From Candidatus Obscuribacterales bacterium (GTDB lineage: Bacteria; Cyanobacteriota; Vampirovibrionia; Obscuribacterales; Obscuribacteraceae), in NCBI GenBank assembly GCA_019746975.1, contig JAIERK010000061.1, positions 1 through 35,411 of the forward strand: a stretch of 35,411 nt of DNA. Reading direction: 5' to 3'. The notes under the pieces were generated by a model, which was not told where the DNA came from, searched no databases, and worked only from the letters and a program-made list of their open reading frames with translations. Within the stretch, counting starts at the first letter, position 1. Each line of letters opens with the position of its first letter. Both the position numbers and the translations under genes were made by a program. Shown here one piece after another: positions 1 through 9,041 of the stretch.

Positions 1-1
1 G

Positions 2-55
2 GTGTCATAGCGGCTCCTTTCTAGTTTATAAGCCGCTTGGCTTACCGTATGACAC
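2..55. repeat. nested inverted repeat at the window edge
   Basis: GTGTCATA at 2-9 is matched by TATGACAC at 48-55. Inside it AGCGGCT (9-15) pairs with AGCCGCT (31-37). The two arms could form a branched hairpin with an asymmetric bulge at 38-47. No T-run follows, so it is not a textbook terminator. Positions 56-467 hold no reading frame I would defend; the best is a 110-codon minus frame with a GTG start. Confidence 0.4.
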
Positions 56-467
56 AAAATATTTTACAGTCTCGATTCGGCAAGGAACCTGCTAGGCGAG
101 GTCGACTGGCGACCGACGCACGATGCTCGTCACCATGGACGGTGGCACTATGCGACCGCAAGCATACTCTGATCGATAAGCCTCGTCGCGGACTGTCGTT
201 GTACTCAATCACGATCTCTTTGCAATTGTCGTCGCGCATGAAGTAGGTGCTAATGTCGATGCGGCAATTCTTTTTACCCGACGGGTATTGTCCCAACTCT
301 CTGCTAGCTGTCTGCAACTGTGCCATAGCAACTACTCTCCACAAGAAATCAAACGTCGCGGCGGTTTTTGCCACAATGTTGAGGTGTTATTCCCGAAGTA
401 CTGTCGAATTACCGATTCTTACTCCACGCATCATGAGCAACAGCAGAGAATTTTAATTTCGCAGCGG

Positions 468-1325
468 CTACTTGATCGCTATATTCATGTATTTCGCTCT
501 CGAATAGAGGTCTGAAGCCACCTGCCAGATTCCCACCGTAGCAACCGCGCAGCCACTTCTATAGTTAACTGTGCCATTACAACAAGACAGCAAGGCGAGC
601 GCCTTCTGACCTTCCTCCTTATCGATGTGATGCAAAATCATCGAAGCGTAGATTCTACCGGCTGGCGTGCTGTTCTTAAACATAGACCAGAGTAATGGCT
701 TCTGCTCCAGCTTCGCTTCTGCGACTGCTTTCTCATATGCCAGCCAGATCTTGGAAGGCTTGTTGGTGTCACCGACCTCTCGAGCACACAAAGAAGGCGA
801 TTGGCTCAGCTCCTTCAGCGGAGCTGTAAGTTTAGAAAGCTTGGGATCATCACCTAGCTCTTTCTCGATTTGCGCCACCACCTCAGACAATTTCGCTGGT
901 TTAAGAGGGCTCATGTTCTGACCGTCGTACCAATCAAGGCAACCGCCTTTCACCGGGCGTATACTCAAATGCCAGTTACTGCCGATCAAGCGGTTATCGT
1001 CGCGATTCAGAAAAACAAGTGACTTCCCGACAGGAATTTCACATCGTGCACAGATGAAATTCTCGCCACCATATATGAGGCTTGGATTAGAGAGCTCTCC
1101 TTTGATAATTCGCACAGGCAATGCTGTCGCCTTCTCGCTGAAGGTCCAGGATGAACCTTTCTCATCTGACTTTTCCACTTTTTTCACGTCGACTACTGCG
1201 ATCACTTCGCAGCAATCAATCATTTGGTTTTTCCCGGCATAAGCCGCCTTGGCAAGCGCAGGACTTTCATGCGTGACACTAGCAAGTGCAAGCAGAACAA
1301 CTAATAGTTTCTTGATCCCAGACAT
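468..1325 (-). CDS. secreted hypothetical protein with Cys-rich N-terminal domain
   Basis: Function not recognised. The protein (285 aa from the ATG) begins with a signal peptide: Lys-Lys, a Leu/Val/Ala core, and a likely cleavage after the A-x-A at about residues 24-30. The mature part opens with a Cys-Cys pair and later a C-A-R-C motif, followed by a stretch rich in beta-prone residues. This pattern resembles the small NTR/TIMP-like secreted proteins common in this type of genome, but that link is only an impression. The C-terminal half is helical. A GGAGG ribosome binding site lies 9 nt before the ATG and 6 nt before an adjacent GTG at 1328, so either codon may start it. It is a single gene with no operon partner. 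Confidence 0.75.
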   Translation of the reverse strand: MSGIKKLLVVLLALASVTHESPALAKAAYAGKNQMIDCCEVIAVVDVKKVEKSDEKGSSWTFSEKATALPVRIIKGELSNPSLIYGGENFICARCEIPVGKSLVFLNRDDNRLIGSNWHLSIRPVKGGCLDWYDGQNMSPLKPAKLSEVVAQIEKELGDDPKLSKLTAPLKELSQSPSLCAREVGDTNKPSKIWLAYEKAVAEAKLEQKPLLWSMFKNSTPAGRIYASMILHHIDKEEGQKALALLSCCNGTVNYRSGCAVATVGIWQVASDLYSRAKYMNIAIK

Positions 1326-1647
1326 CACAACGTGCCTCCACTCCAGACATCAGCATAACACGGCGCATGAAGCAATTCTGACGTTCACTATTCAGACCAC
1401 ATTTCTCACCAACGGGTCGGTTTGCATTTGCCCCGTCCGGCTATTAGAATGGACATTCTGAACATGCGACCGCGGAAGGCGGCTGGAACGTGCATTTTTG
1501 GTCGCAGTTTCTGTGGGGCGGATGTACCGCCAAAACACCATTACTGTTCGAGCATACAATCGTATTTTCGCCGAACTCGAAATTACATACGAACAACCCA
1601 ACCCCGAACCAGATTTCGACTAAACTACAAACGACAATATGCAATCT
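1326..1647. other. intergenic gap with no recognised feature
   Basis: This stretch separates two minus-strand genes. I see no convincing reading frame, tRNA or terminator. It must contain the promoter of the secreted protein downstream on the minus strand, but no clear -35/-10 pair stands out. Confidence 0.4.
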
Positions 1648-2625
1648 CTAAGATGTCGGAAGTTTAGTATCCAACCATGACTGGTCATAGATCGTGCTGA
1701 TATAGCCACGCCCGCCATCGGGAAGAATTGCCACGATATTCTTTCCGTCGCCGCCGAATTCGCGGCAGTATTGCAGAGCAGCGAATGCGATGCATCCGGA
1801 GCTACTACCGACGAAAATCGCTTCGGTTTTAAGGAGGTCTTTGGCTGCCTGCACAGAGTCTTCGTCGCGCACCTGTATCACTTCATCGACCAACGATGTG
1901 TCGAAATTTCCGGGCACGAAATCCTGCCCAATGCCTTCGACGAGGTACGACGAGCTGGTCGACTCCTCGCCCTTGACTAAGCCGGCGAGCATGCTGCCTA
2001 CCGGATCAGCAAGAACGATTTTCACGTCAGGATTCTTTTCTTTCAGAAACCGACCTGTGCCGGTTAAGGTTCCGCCTGTTCCGACACCGGCGACAAGAAC
2101 ATCTACGGTCCCTTCGGTTTGTTTCCAAATTTCCGGACCGGTCGTTTGATAATGGGCCTCAACATTACTTTCATTGAAAAACTGGTTGGCTAGCCATGCT
2201 CCGCTCTCCTTGGCTCGCGTACGAGCCAGATTCATGAAGTGTTCTGGATCTGAGATTGGTTTTCCCCCAGGCAAAATGATTGTTTCTGCCCCGAGCGCTT
2301 GCAGCAAATTTACTTTATCCTTGCTTACCTTTTCCGACATATACGTCACGAGCTTATACCCTTTCAACGCGGCCGCCAGAGCTAGCCCGATTCCGGTATT
2401 ACCAGCGGTGGCCTCCACGATGGTCCCACCCGGTACTAGTACGCCGGCTGCCTCTGCTTTGTCGATCATATGGAATGCGATTCTGTCCTTAACGGAACCG
2501 CCTGGGTTGAGGAATTCGCATTTGCCGAAAATGTTGTTTCGAAGTCCCTTTCCGTATCGTGATAAGGCGACAAGCGGCGTATTTCCTACAAGACTGGCAA
2601 GAGATTTTGCTGCATGCATCACCAT
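1648..2625 (-). CDS. cysteine synthase / cystathionine beta-synthase family PLP enzyme
   Basis: A fold-type II pyridoxal-phosphate enzyme of sulfur amino acid metabolism. It would carry out beta-replacement on O-acetylserine (with sulfide) or on serine (with homocysteine), in the cytoplasm. The N-terminal V-G-N-T-P-L signature is at 13-18. The PLP lysine is in PGGSVKDR (Lys46), the substrate loop EATAGNTG is at 71-78, the phosphate-binding GVGTGGT is at 180-186, and GSSSG is at 273-277. The 325-aa length fits a catalytic core without the C-terminal CBS regulatory pair. The E-G-I-G-x-D-F-V-P motif near 230-238 is more like cystathionine beta-synthase than plain CysK, so I leave the symbol empty. 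The ATG has AGGA five bases upstream. It stands alone, with no cysE or metB homologue beside it. Confidence 0.92.
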   Translation of the reverse strand: MVMHAAKSLASLVGNTPLVALSRYGKGLRNNIFGKCEFLNPGGSVKDRIAFHMIDKAEAAGVLVPGGTIVEATAGNTGIGLALAAALKGYKLVTYMSEKVSKDKVNLLQALGAETIILPGGKPISDPEHFMNLARTRAKESGAWLANQFFNESNVEAHYQTTGPEIWKQTEGTVDVLVAGVGTGGTLTGTGRFLKEKNPDVKIVLADPVGSMLAGLVKGEESTSSSYLVEGIGQDFVPGNFDTSLVDEVIQVRDEDSVQAAKDLLKTEAIFVGSSSGCIAFAALQYCREFGGDGKNIVAILPDGGRGYISTIYDQSWLDTKLPTS

Positions 2626-2853
2626 GAATTCCTGTTCGACCTCTGCTGCTTAGAACTAATAATGGCAACCGAGTGGACTGCCGTCGACGATATCGTAGAC
2701 TCCGGATTTCCTCCAAAGTCCTTTAATCAGTTGATGAACAATGATGTTACCACGAAGGACTATCATCAATCTCCAAGCATATTGGCGCACACGATCAGGT
2801 AGGTCTAATGAGCGACCAATCCAATTCCAATTCCTAAAGCGCACACAACACGC

Positions 2854-3333
2854 TCACCGAATTGCTTTCTCCCGTGCCCTGTTAATCGCTATCTCGGCCT
2901 GCGCAGCTGGAGTCGGTCCAGCTTGATCGCGCGTATCGAACGAACGCAACGAACGCCGATCCTTAGTGTGTACCACAAGCGCGGAGGTCGAGAATGATGC
3001 CATCTTCGTTGGTTGTACCTGGCTATCCACGCTGATTGAACTCAACTCCCGATACGAAATGTTCTCCGAAAATCGCGGACAAATATACTGAAGTTCTATA
3101 TGGTCCGCCCCGACTTTTACGCCAGAAAAGGGACTGTAAATCATATACCAGACGATAGGAACGAAAATCGTGAGAGCCACCAAGGCTACAACCGAACATC
3201 GAGCAATCTCAGGGATATTCAATTTTTTCAACAGCTTGTCCAGAGACATTCCGACAACTGCAAAGGCAAGAAATCCAAAGGCGATCATTTGCCCAAGAAT
3301 GTCTAAGCAGATTGAAAAAGAAAACTGGTCCAT
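2854..3333 (-). CDS. small membrane protein with two N-terminal helices
   Basis: A hypothetical protein of 159 aa. Two hydrophobic segments (about residues 9-30 and 45-68) should form a membrane hairpin. The rest is a soluble domain of roughly 80 residues with alternating beta strands, in the style of bacterial PH-like (YdbT/YcxB-type) domains, ending in a basic helix. The PH-like assignment is a guess from the pattern. The ATG is preceded by GGGGT at suitable spacing. It is divergent from the broken ferritin-like gene, sharing the 120-bp gap 3334-3455. The stretch 2626-2853 between this gene and the PLP enzyme shows no feature. Confidence 0.65.
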   Translation of the reverse strand: MDQFSFSICLDILGQMIAFGFLAFAVVGMSLDKLLKKLNIPEIARCSVVALVALTIFVPIVWYMIYSPFSGVKVGADHIELQYICPRFSENISYRELSSISVDSQVQPTKMASFSTSALVVHTKDRRSLRSFDTRDQAGPTPAAQAEIAINRAREKAIR

Positions 3334-3455
3334 GCAGATACCCCACTGGCATTATACCGGAGTCGGGTATCAACCCTTTTCAATTATAAAAGTCTTCAGC
3401 ACCGACACCGCCTGCCAATGCTATGGATGAATTGGTCATGTAATTGCAGGAGCTA

Positions 3456-3910
3456 ATGAGCACCGAATTTTCGCACGAATTCAATTCCCTTCTGGCTGGT
3501 GAGATATCAGCAGTGGAGTTATATGAGCTTGCATTGAAGCGCGATTTCGGCAGCACTATGATTGAGTGCCTGAGTGCCTGAGTGAATGCAGAGCCTCACA
3601 TGCAGATCGCGCGGCCAAGCTGTCGCAGCACGTAGTCGACGCCGGCGGCACGCCGACGGAAAGCTCAGGAATCTGGGGCGGATTCGAAAAACTGGTGCGG
3701 AATTCAAATAGCACGGCGCATGATGCCCTAGCTCAACTTGAGATGTTCGAAGCCGAGCGACTCGTACAGTATGAAGCGGCGAAGGAGATAGTACCAGCTC
3801 CGGTGCTCGCTGTTTTGAACAACGATCTGTTGCCTGCTCAACATGAGACCCATCTGAAGGTCTCTACAGCGCTCAAAGCCCTCAGTCCTGAAGAGCTTCA
3901 AAACGCTTAG
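3456..3910 (+). pseudogene. DUF2383/ferritin-like protein gene, frameshifted by 8-bp duplication
   Basis: A good ribosome binding site (AGGAG, 3448-3452) precedes an ATG that opens a 41-codon frame stopping at 3579-3581. The reading then continues in another frame to 3910. Removing one of two GAGTGCCT copies (3564-3571 and 3572-3579) joins both parts into one 148-aa protein. The joined product is a helical bundle with regularly spaced Glu and His (E-x-x-x-x-E-L-Y-E near the start, C-R-A-S-H-A-D-R in the second helix, E-A-E-R-L-V-Q-Y-E later). This matches the four-helix ferritin-like DUF2383/PA2169 group, whose exact role is unknown. Because each half reads cleanly, the break is recent, reversible, or a sequencing/assembly error. 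Confidence 0.75.
3564..3579 (+). repeat. tandem 8-bp duplication GAGTGCCT x2
   Basis: Two perfect copies of GAGTGCCT are followed at once by GAGTG, so the unit partly recurs a third time. The duplication adds 8 bases, which is not a multiple of three, and is the sole cause of the frameshift in the surrounding ferritin-like gene. Confidence 0.9.
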
Positions 3911-4195
3911 AAGAAAACCATGCAGCGCATGGACACTGGCACCGGCGGCATGGACGCTTGTGCCAGCGGCGTATCGCAGGCACACAGGGTATTCGAACCC
4001 CTATCCGGTCGAAGTATAAAGGAGCTCCAGAGATGGACGTTCCATGACTACGCCGGTTTCACAAATGGACCCAGAACGGCTGGGCACGAAACGAGGGCAG
4101 CTTCGGTAGTGAGGTGCGCACGCAGCGCAGTAGGCAGCTGCCGTAGCGCACCGCAGACGCAACACAAAGTGGCGTTTTCGTAGCGACGGAAAGGC

Positions 4196-4240
4196 ACCTG
4201 TCCGAAGTTGTCAGCGCTTGCAGCGCACTAACTGACAGGT
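4196..4240 (+). repeat. branched hairpin in intergenic region 3911-4317
   Basis: ACCTGTC (4196-4202) pairs with GACAGGT (4234-4240). Nested inside, GCGCT (4214-4218) pairs with AGCGC (4222-4226) across a three-base loop. A T-rich run (TTGTTTTCGAGATTTTTT) follows, so it may terminate transcription of the ferritin-like gene. The rest of 3911-4195 shows no convincing gene; an 87-codon plus frame there lacks a ribosome site and protein-like character. Confidence 0.4.
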
Positions 4241-4268
4241 TGTTTTCGAGATTTTTTGGCAGTATACT
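4240..4268 (+). promoter_or_regulatory. candidate promoter for the secreted protein at 4318
   Basis: TTGTTT (4240-4245), a 17-bp spacer and TATACT (4263-4268) form a weak sigma-70-type pair about 50 bases before the GTG start at 4318. The -10 matches the consensus in five of six positions, the -35 only in its TTG. Confidence 0.3.
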
Positions 4269-4317
4269 TTCGATTTCTATGATGGTCTAACCTATCAGGT
4301 ACTCGGGAGGCTCGATT

Positions 4318-4857
4318 GTGTCTAAACTGGCTAACTCAACCTCGCGTCGACGTAGGGCGGCGAGCCTGACCCTTGCCTTCTGCGCTGCAGTTTCATTTTT
4401 CGCAGTCACGCCTGCCACTTCGCTAGAAGGCGAGCCGGAGCAGCAATTTGTACTGGAAGGATTGAATGGAGTGCATGTCTCCGTTCCAGCTATAACGGGT
4501 ATGGATGCACAACGGAGCGACATCGCCCAGGCTGTGGTACAACGAATTAGCGCGGCAGGGATGAAGGCAATCGACGACAAGGAATTTCTTAATTACACAG
4601 ATGTCAAATCATTGGTTGTCAGAATTACTCCAATCAAGCATAGCGGCAAAACGTTTTATTCACTCAACCTCGACTTGACTCAGATGATCTACCTTCCAGA
4701 AAACCAGTCACGCAGAGTAACTGTCTCGATGTGGGACGACGTGTCAGTTGGATTTATAGATTCGAATAAAGATGGGCAAATCAAGGAAGACGTACTCAAG
4801 CGCGTCGACAAATTTATCGACATGTGGCGTAGAGCCAATGGTAAGCAACTCAATTAA
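4318..4857 (+). CDS. secreted or membrane-anchored hypothetical protein
   Basis: Function not recognised. The 179-aa protein starts with GTG, chosen because GGGAGG lies seven bases upstream (4305-4310). A basic run (R-R-R-R) followed by a hydrophobic segment at about 14-35 looks like a signal peptide. The mature part is a small alpha/beta domain. Near the end a D-S-N-K-D-G-Q-I segment looks like half of an EF-hand or dockerin calcium loop, but the acidic residue expected at loop position 12 is missing, so calcium binding is doubtful. It lies 80 bases upstream of the receptor-like kinase on the same strand and could share its transcript. Confidence 0.75.
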   Translation: MSKLANSTSRRRRAASLTLAFCAAVSFFAVTPATSLEGEPEQQFVLEGLNGVHVSVPAITGMDAQRSDIAQAVVQRISAAGMKAIDDKEFLNYTDVKSLVVRITPIKHSGKTFYSLNLDLTQMIYLPENQSRRVTVSMWDDVSVGFIDSNKDGQIKEDVLKRVDKFIDMWRRANGKQLN

Positions 4858-4937
4858 ACCTGCATATCAGCCTACTTTCGTAGTCTTCAGCAAGCTGATT
4901 TCGATCCCGCTTCGAGGATACGAAAAGTCGACACCCA

Positions 4938-7655
4938 TTGGTAGCTTTCGTGACAACTTCTGAGAATGAGCCAATACAACCAACCGAACGCCCCGCTCTT
5001 TTGCAGGTCGGCGACATGTTTGCCTCGAAGTACCAAGTCATCGCGCTAATCGGATCTGGTGCGTCAGGTCAGGTGTACAAGGTGGAAGATATTTTTCGCA
5101 AAATTCTCGTCGCAATCAAACTGCTGCACCCTTCACACGACCAAAAACAACTGATGCGATTTCAGAATGAAGCCAAAGTTTTATCCTCACTGCGTCATGA
5201 AAATATTGCCACCATTTTTGATTTTGGAATCGAGAATCAGATCGCGTTCATCGCAATGGAGTTTGTCGACGGACCGCCACTAGACGATTACTTCAAGAAT
5301 AGTGTAACTGACCTGGTGTCATTTTGTGATCTCTTCACGCAGGTCGCTCGTGGTATAGCTCATGCCCACACCCGCGACGTCGTTCATCGAGATCTGAAGC
5401 CCACAAATATACTGGTTGCAAAACGGGAAGACGGCAGCACTATCGTAAAAATCCTCGACTTCGGACTAGCGAAGAGAGCTCCAGACGGCGAAGCTGCAGA
5501 AGGCAAGCTGACGGGAACCGGAATGATCGTTGGCACTCCACTCTTCATGAGCCCAGAACAAGCGCTGTCATTGCCATTAACAACGAAGTCGGATGTCTAT
5601 TCCCTGGGAGCGATCATGTTCTACTGCCTGGCGAGAAAGGCACCGCTCGAGGGACGAACTGCAATCGAAACAATAACGCTCATTGCAAAATCTGAGGTCC
5701 CATCCATCGCGGCGAATACCAACAAGATTAACTTCAAAGTCCCCAAAAGACTATTCGAATTGATCGACTCTATGCTAGAGAAGCAGCCCTCTATGCGCCC
5801 TAGTGTGCACGCGCACATTATTCCTTCGCTTGCAGATCTTGCCACTGAAAGCGGTGACATCGAGGAGCGTAAAGACAAGAATAATGACAACAGATTTAGT
5901 CGCAAACAGTCCTTGATTATCGCAGTCACCCTGGTCGTGTCGACTCTAGTTGGTGGCGCGATTGGTTTTATCGCATTCAAGAAGTCGGACAGTGACTCTA
6001 GGACTCAAAAGTTGGATTCCGCATTGATCGCCAACGTCACTCCGCCTGACGTTGACAAAAAATCCGAAAAGGAAGTTGATGAACAGCTCGCAGCAATTGC
6101 CGGTATGAATGGACCGACGCTGGACCTCAATCACTGGGATATCGATGACAGTGCGCTTCTATCCGCGAAGTCCCCTGAGCAGTTCACCGTCCTAATTCTC
6201 GTAGAGAACCCAATCTCCGAATTAAGCACCATCGGCAGATTTAAGAATCTAAAATACCTCGACCTAAAAGGCACAAAGATTTCCGATAAGTCCCTTGAGC
6301 ACCTCGTGGCACTACCGATCTCCTACATTGATGTGACCGATACCTCTGTCGGCGATGAAGGATTGAGAACGCTCTCCAAAATTAAGACCTTAACCAACCT
6401 CAACGTTTCAAAGACAAACGTAACAGCTGCCGGGCTTCGACAGATTCTACTTCGATCTCATATAGGTATTTTGGTGCTGGAGAACAATCAGCTCACACTA
6501 AGTGACGCGATTAAAATTGCACCATACGCACCGATTGGCTGCACCATCTTTTTTGGCCACTCTTTGAACAACGCCGATATTGATAAATTGAACGAAAGGT
6601 TTCCCGATATCACGTTCATAAAGAAAAAAATCAGACCTAGACCAACGAGAAAAAGTTCGGACTTAGGTGACGACAATCTGGGAAATAAGGCTTCCGATCA
6701 AGACCTGCTAGACACTCTAATCGAGAATAAAACAAGCAAACCGGCATCTCATACGGAGAAGGCAAATCGGAACTTGGCTTTTCAAAAGGATTTCTACACA
6801 TTGGGATCACAATTAGGGAAATCGCACTCTCAAAAAGAGTGGCTCGAAATTCGAGAGCAGTTTGAAGATATGCTCATCACCATGGAAAAATCCTATTCGA
6901 AGACTACTCCAAAACTGGCTTCGTTTCACAATGGAATTGCGTATGCAGAACAACACATAGAAAGGCCGGGAATGATAAAAAGCGCGATTGCGCACTATTT
7001 AGCAACTTTAGATTGCGCCGCGGAAAGGCAGGACCTGAGTCTGCTCGACGAAGCATTCGAACAGATCACCATACTAGGTTCCTTATTCGGAGAGAGGCAA
7101 TCGGTAAGGACGGCCTTGGACAAGGTCATTTCCGTAGCCAGAAATCTGGGAGCTAACGAGGAACAAATCTCTGCGTACTACACCAAAACAGCTCGCCTTT
7201 CGACAGACACTCCAAGCGAAGCCCAGCTGCTTAATTCAATTTATTGGTATGAACGCTGTATTGAATATCTCTCACGCACAGATCCGAACAGGGCGAAACT
7301 TCCAGCCATCTGGTGCTATATGGGCGATCGATTTAACAGTTTGGGGCGCTGGCAAAAAGCATTTAACTGTTTTGAAAAGTCTATCGATGGCTTCGAAAAG
7401 TCTTCTCCACTTGATCAGTACGAAAAATTTGTGCAGGCGAATGCATATGAACATGCCGGTGGAATTGCACTTTACAAGTTGCGCGATTTATCCAAAGCGA
7501 CTAGGTACTATGACCGATGTTATCAGCTAGGCCTAACAACCAAACTATGCGACAAAAATATGCTCAATGGAATAATCACTCGACAGATCGAGCTAGCAGA
7601 AATTCTAAAAAAACCAGCGAGTGAAATTGCTCTTTTGCGTTCTAGAAAACAATGA
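4938..7655 (+). CDS. membrane Ser/Thr protein kinase with LRR and TPR-like repeats
   Basis: A Hanks-type kinase of 905 aa. The kinase domain spans about 31-290: glycine loop GSGASGQVY (39-47), A-I-K lysine near 56, H-R-D-L-K-P-T-N (Asp near 152), D-F-G (174-176) and G-T-P-x-F-M-S-P-E-Q activation segment. A charged linker leads to one transmembrane helix (about 325-348). Beyond it are leucine-rich repeats (about 416-522, with L-K-Y-L-D-L-K-G-T-K-I-S type units) and a helical TPR-like region (about 740-880), so the repeats should face outside the cytoplasm. This suggests a sensor kinase. The start is uncertain: the longest frame begins with TTG at 4938, GTG at 4950 is possible, neither has a good ribosome site, and the first ATG is residue 27. 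Confidence 0.9.
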   Translation: MVAFVTTSENEPIQPTERPALLQVGDMFASKYQVIALIGSGASGQVYKVEDIFRKILVAIKLLHPSHDQKQLMRFQNEAKVLSSLRHENIATIFDFGIENQIAFIAMEFVDGPPLDDYFKNSVTDLVSFCDLFTQVARGIAHAHTRDVVHRDLKPTNILVAKREDGSTIVKILDFGLAKRAPDGEAAEGKLTGTGMIVGTPLFMSPEQALSLPLTTKSDVYSLGAIMFYCLARKAPLEGRTAIETITLIAKSEVPSIAANTNKINFKVPKRLFELIDSMLEKQPSMRPSVHAHIIPSLADLATESGDIEERKDKNNDNRFSRKQSLIIAVTLVVSTLVGGAIGFIAFKKSDSDSRTQKLDSALIANVTPPDVDKKSEKEVDEQLAAIAGMNGPTLDLNHWDIDDSALLSAKSPEQFTVLILVENPISELSTIGRFKNLKYLDLKGTKISDKSLEHLVALPISYIDVTDTSVGDEGLRTLSKIKTLTNLNVSKTNVTAAGLRQILLRSHIGILVLENNQLTLSDAIKIAPYAPIGCTIFFGHSLNNADIDKLNERFPDITFIKKKIRPRPTRKSSDLGDDNLGNKASDQDLLDTLIENKTSKPASHTEKANRNLAFQKDFYTLGSQLGKSHSQKEWLEIREQFEDMLITMEKSYSKTTPKLASFHNGIAYAEQHIERPGMIKSAIAHYLATLDCAAERQDLSLLDEAFEQITILGSLFGERQSVRTALDKVISVARNLGANEEQISAYYTKTARLSTDTPSEAQLLNSIYWYERCIEYLSRTDPNRAKLPAIWCYMGDRFNSLGRWQKAFNCFEKSIDGFEKSSPLDQYEKFVQANAYEHAGGIALYKLRDLSKATRYYDRCYQLGLTTKLCDKNMLNGIITRQIELAEILKKPASEIALLRSRKQ

Positions 7656-7886
7656 GCAAAGTCAGTGCTTCCCAGCGCTCGTCGTGCTTTTCGATACTTC
7701 GCTGTCTCTGCCCGAATCATGGAAGCTACTTTCTCCGACATCGGTCGAGAAAACATTATGTTCTTTCCTGTGCTGTCGGAAAACACGAATTTTGTGACAG
7801 AGTTTTGAGTTAAGCGGCTATGAGTGGATGCACTCAAAAAAGAGAATAATGTCCCACCGAGCCACGATCTTCGGTACAATGAAGCG

Positions 7887-8915
7887 ATGCAAACAACATC
7901 ACTTGCCAATCGCCAATGGATCTACGTAAAACGCCCCACGGAGCGCGTTACTGACGAACACTACGAACTTCGCGATGCGCCGATGTCAGGCGATATTGCC
8001 GATAACGAAGTGCTGTTTCAAGCGAAGTACATCAGTGTTGACCCGTACATGCGGATTCAACAGCACGAGAGTAACACCTGGGAGGAACCTCACCCCATGG
8101 GCATTGTACAACGTGCGGGTTCCGTTGGTATTGTGGTTGCTAGTCACAGCGACAAGTGGAAAGTGGGCGATTGGGCTTCGGGATACACAGGTTGGCAGCT
8201 TTTCAGTAAGTGTCATGCCGCTGATCTTCAAAAACTTGATCCTGAATCCGCACCAGTCACAACGGCACTAGGTGTATTGGGAATGCCCGGCCGCACAGCA
8301 TGGTTCGGACTTATGGAGTCCGGTCGCCCCAAACCAGGTGAGGTGGTGCTAGTATCAGGTGCAGCAGGAGCCGTCGGCTCGCTTGTAGTACAGTTCGCAA
8401 AACGCGCTGGTTGTCGGGTATATGGAATTGCCGGCGGTTCTGAAAAATGTGATTTTCTTGTTGACCGATTAGGACTGGATGGTGCGATCGACTACAAAGC
8501 TTTAAGCACAACTGCGGAGTTATCTTCTGAAATCCAGAGACAGACTCAAGGCGTCGACATATACTTCGACAACGTAGGCGGCTGGATAACGGATGCAGTA
8601 ATTCCGCAAATCAAAAGACGCGCTCGTATCATCATATGTGGTGCCATTAGCCAATATCACGGCGGACTCGATCGCCCTGACCAGGGTCCAAGATTCCTTC
8701 ACCACCTTCTATATCAGCGAGCCACCATCCAGGGTATTCTTGCCAGGGACTATACTGCTCGAATGGACGAAATGGTTGCGATCGTGGGTCCCTGGGTCAA
8801 GAACAAAGAGATCGTTTTTGAAGAAACGATTATCGACGGATTCGAAAAATTACCGGATGCGTTGAGCAGCTTGTTCGACGGACGCCATGTCGGAAAAGTT
8901 CTGGTGCGCGTTTAG
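7887..8915 (+). CDS. NADP-dependent oxidoreductase, zinc-less MDR (prostaglandin reductase-like)
   Basis: A medium-chain dehydrogenase/reductase of the leukotriene B4 dehydrogenase / prostaglandin reductase / YncB group. It would reduce the double bond of alpha,beta-unsaturated carbonyls with NADPH in the cytoplasm. The family marks are S-V-D-P-Y-M-R (50-56), G-M-P-G-R-T-A-W-F (132-140) and the nucleotide-binding SGAAGAVGS at 157-165, followed by G-I-A-G-G-S-E-K-C. No zinc ligands are present. I start at ATG 7887 (342 aa, the usual family length) although the frame is open back to a GTG at 7824; neither site has a strong ribosome sequence. A paralogue lies at 22482. It converges on the bpX operon. 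Confidence 0.9.
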   Translation: MQTTSLANRQWIYVKRPTERVTDEHYELRDAPMSGDIADNEVLFQAKYISVDPYMRIQQHESNTWEEPHPMGIVQRAGSVGIVVASHSDKWKVGDWASGYTGWQLFSKCHAADLQKLDPESAPVTTALGVLGMPGRTAWFGLMESGRPKPGEVVLVSGAAGAVGSLVVQFAKRAGCRVYGIAGGSEKCDFLVDRLGLDGAIDYKALSTTAELSSEIQRQTQGVDIYFDNVGGWITDAVIPQIKRRARIIICGAISQYHGGLDRPDQGPRFLHHLLYQRATIQGILARDYTARMDEMVAIVGPWVKNKEIVFEETIIDGFEKLPDALSSLFDGRHVGKVLVRV

Positions 8916-9041
8916 TTTCTTCGATTGTAGTTATCTATAAGGTTTTCCATCCTTGTTATGAGTACAACCCCGACCCTGTTAAGAATGGCTGTCCCGTGGT
9001 CACCCACCGAATTCAGAATGAAGGGGAAGGGGAACGCGTAT

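Noticed and set aside
42..374. 110-codon minus-strand frame near the left edge
   Set aside because: GTG start, no ribosome site, and composition that shifts between protein-like and random; no family is recognised.
3985..4015. tRNA T-arm-like sequence (TTCGAA between CCC/GGG runs)
   Set aside because: The stem has a mismatch on either strand and no acceptor or anticodon stem can be placed around it.
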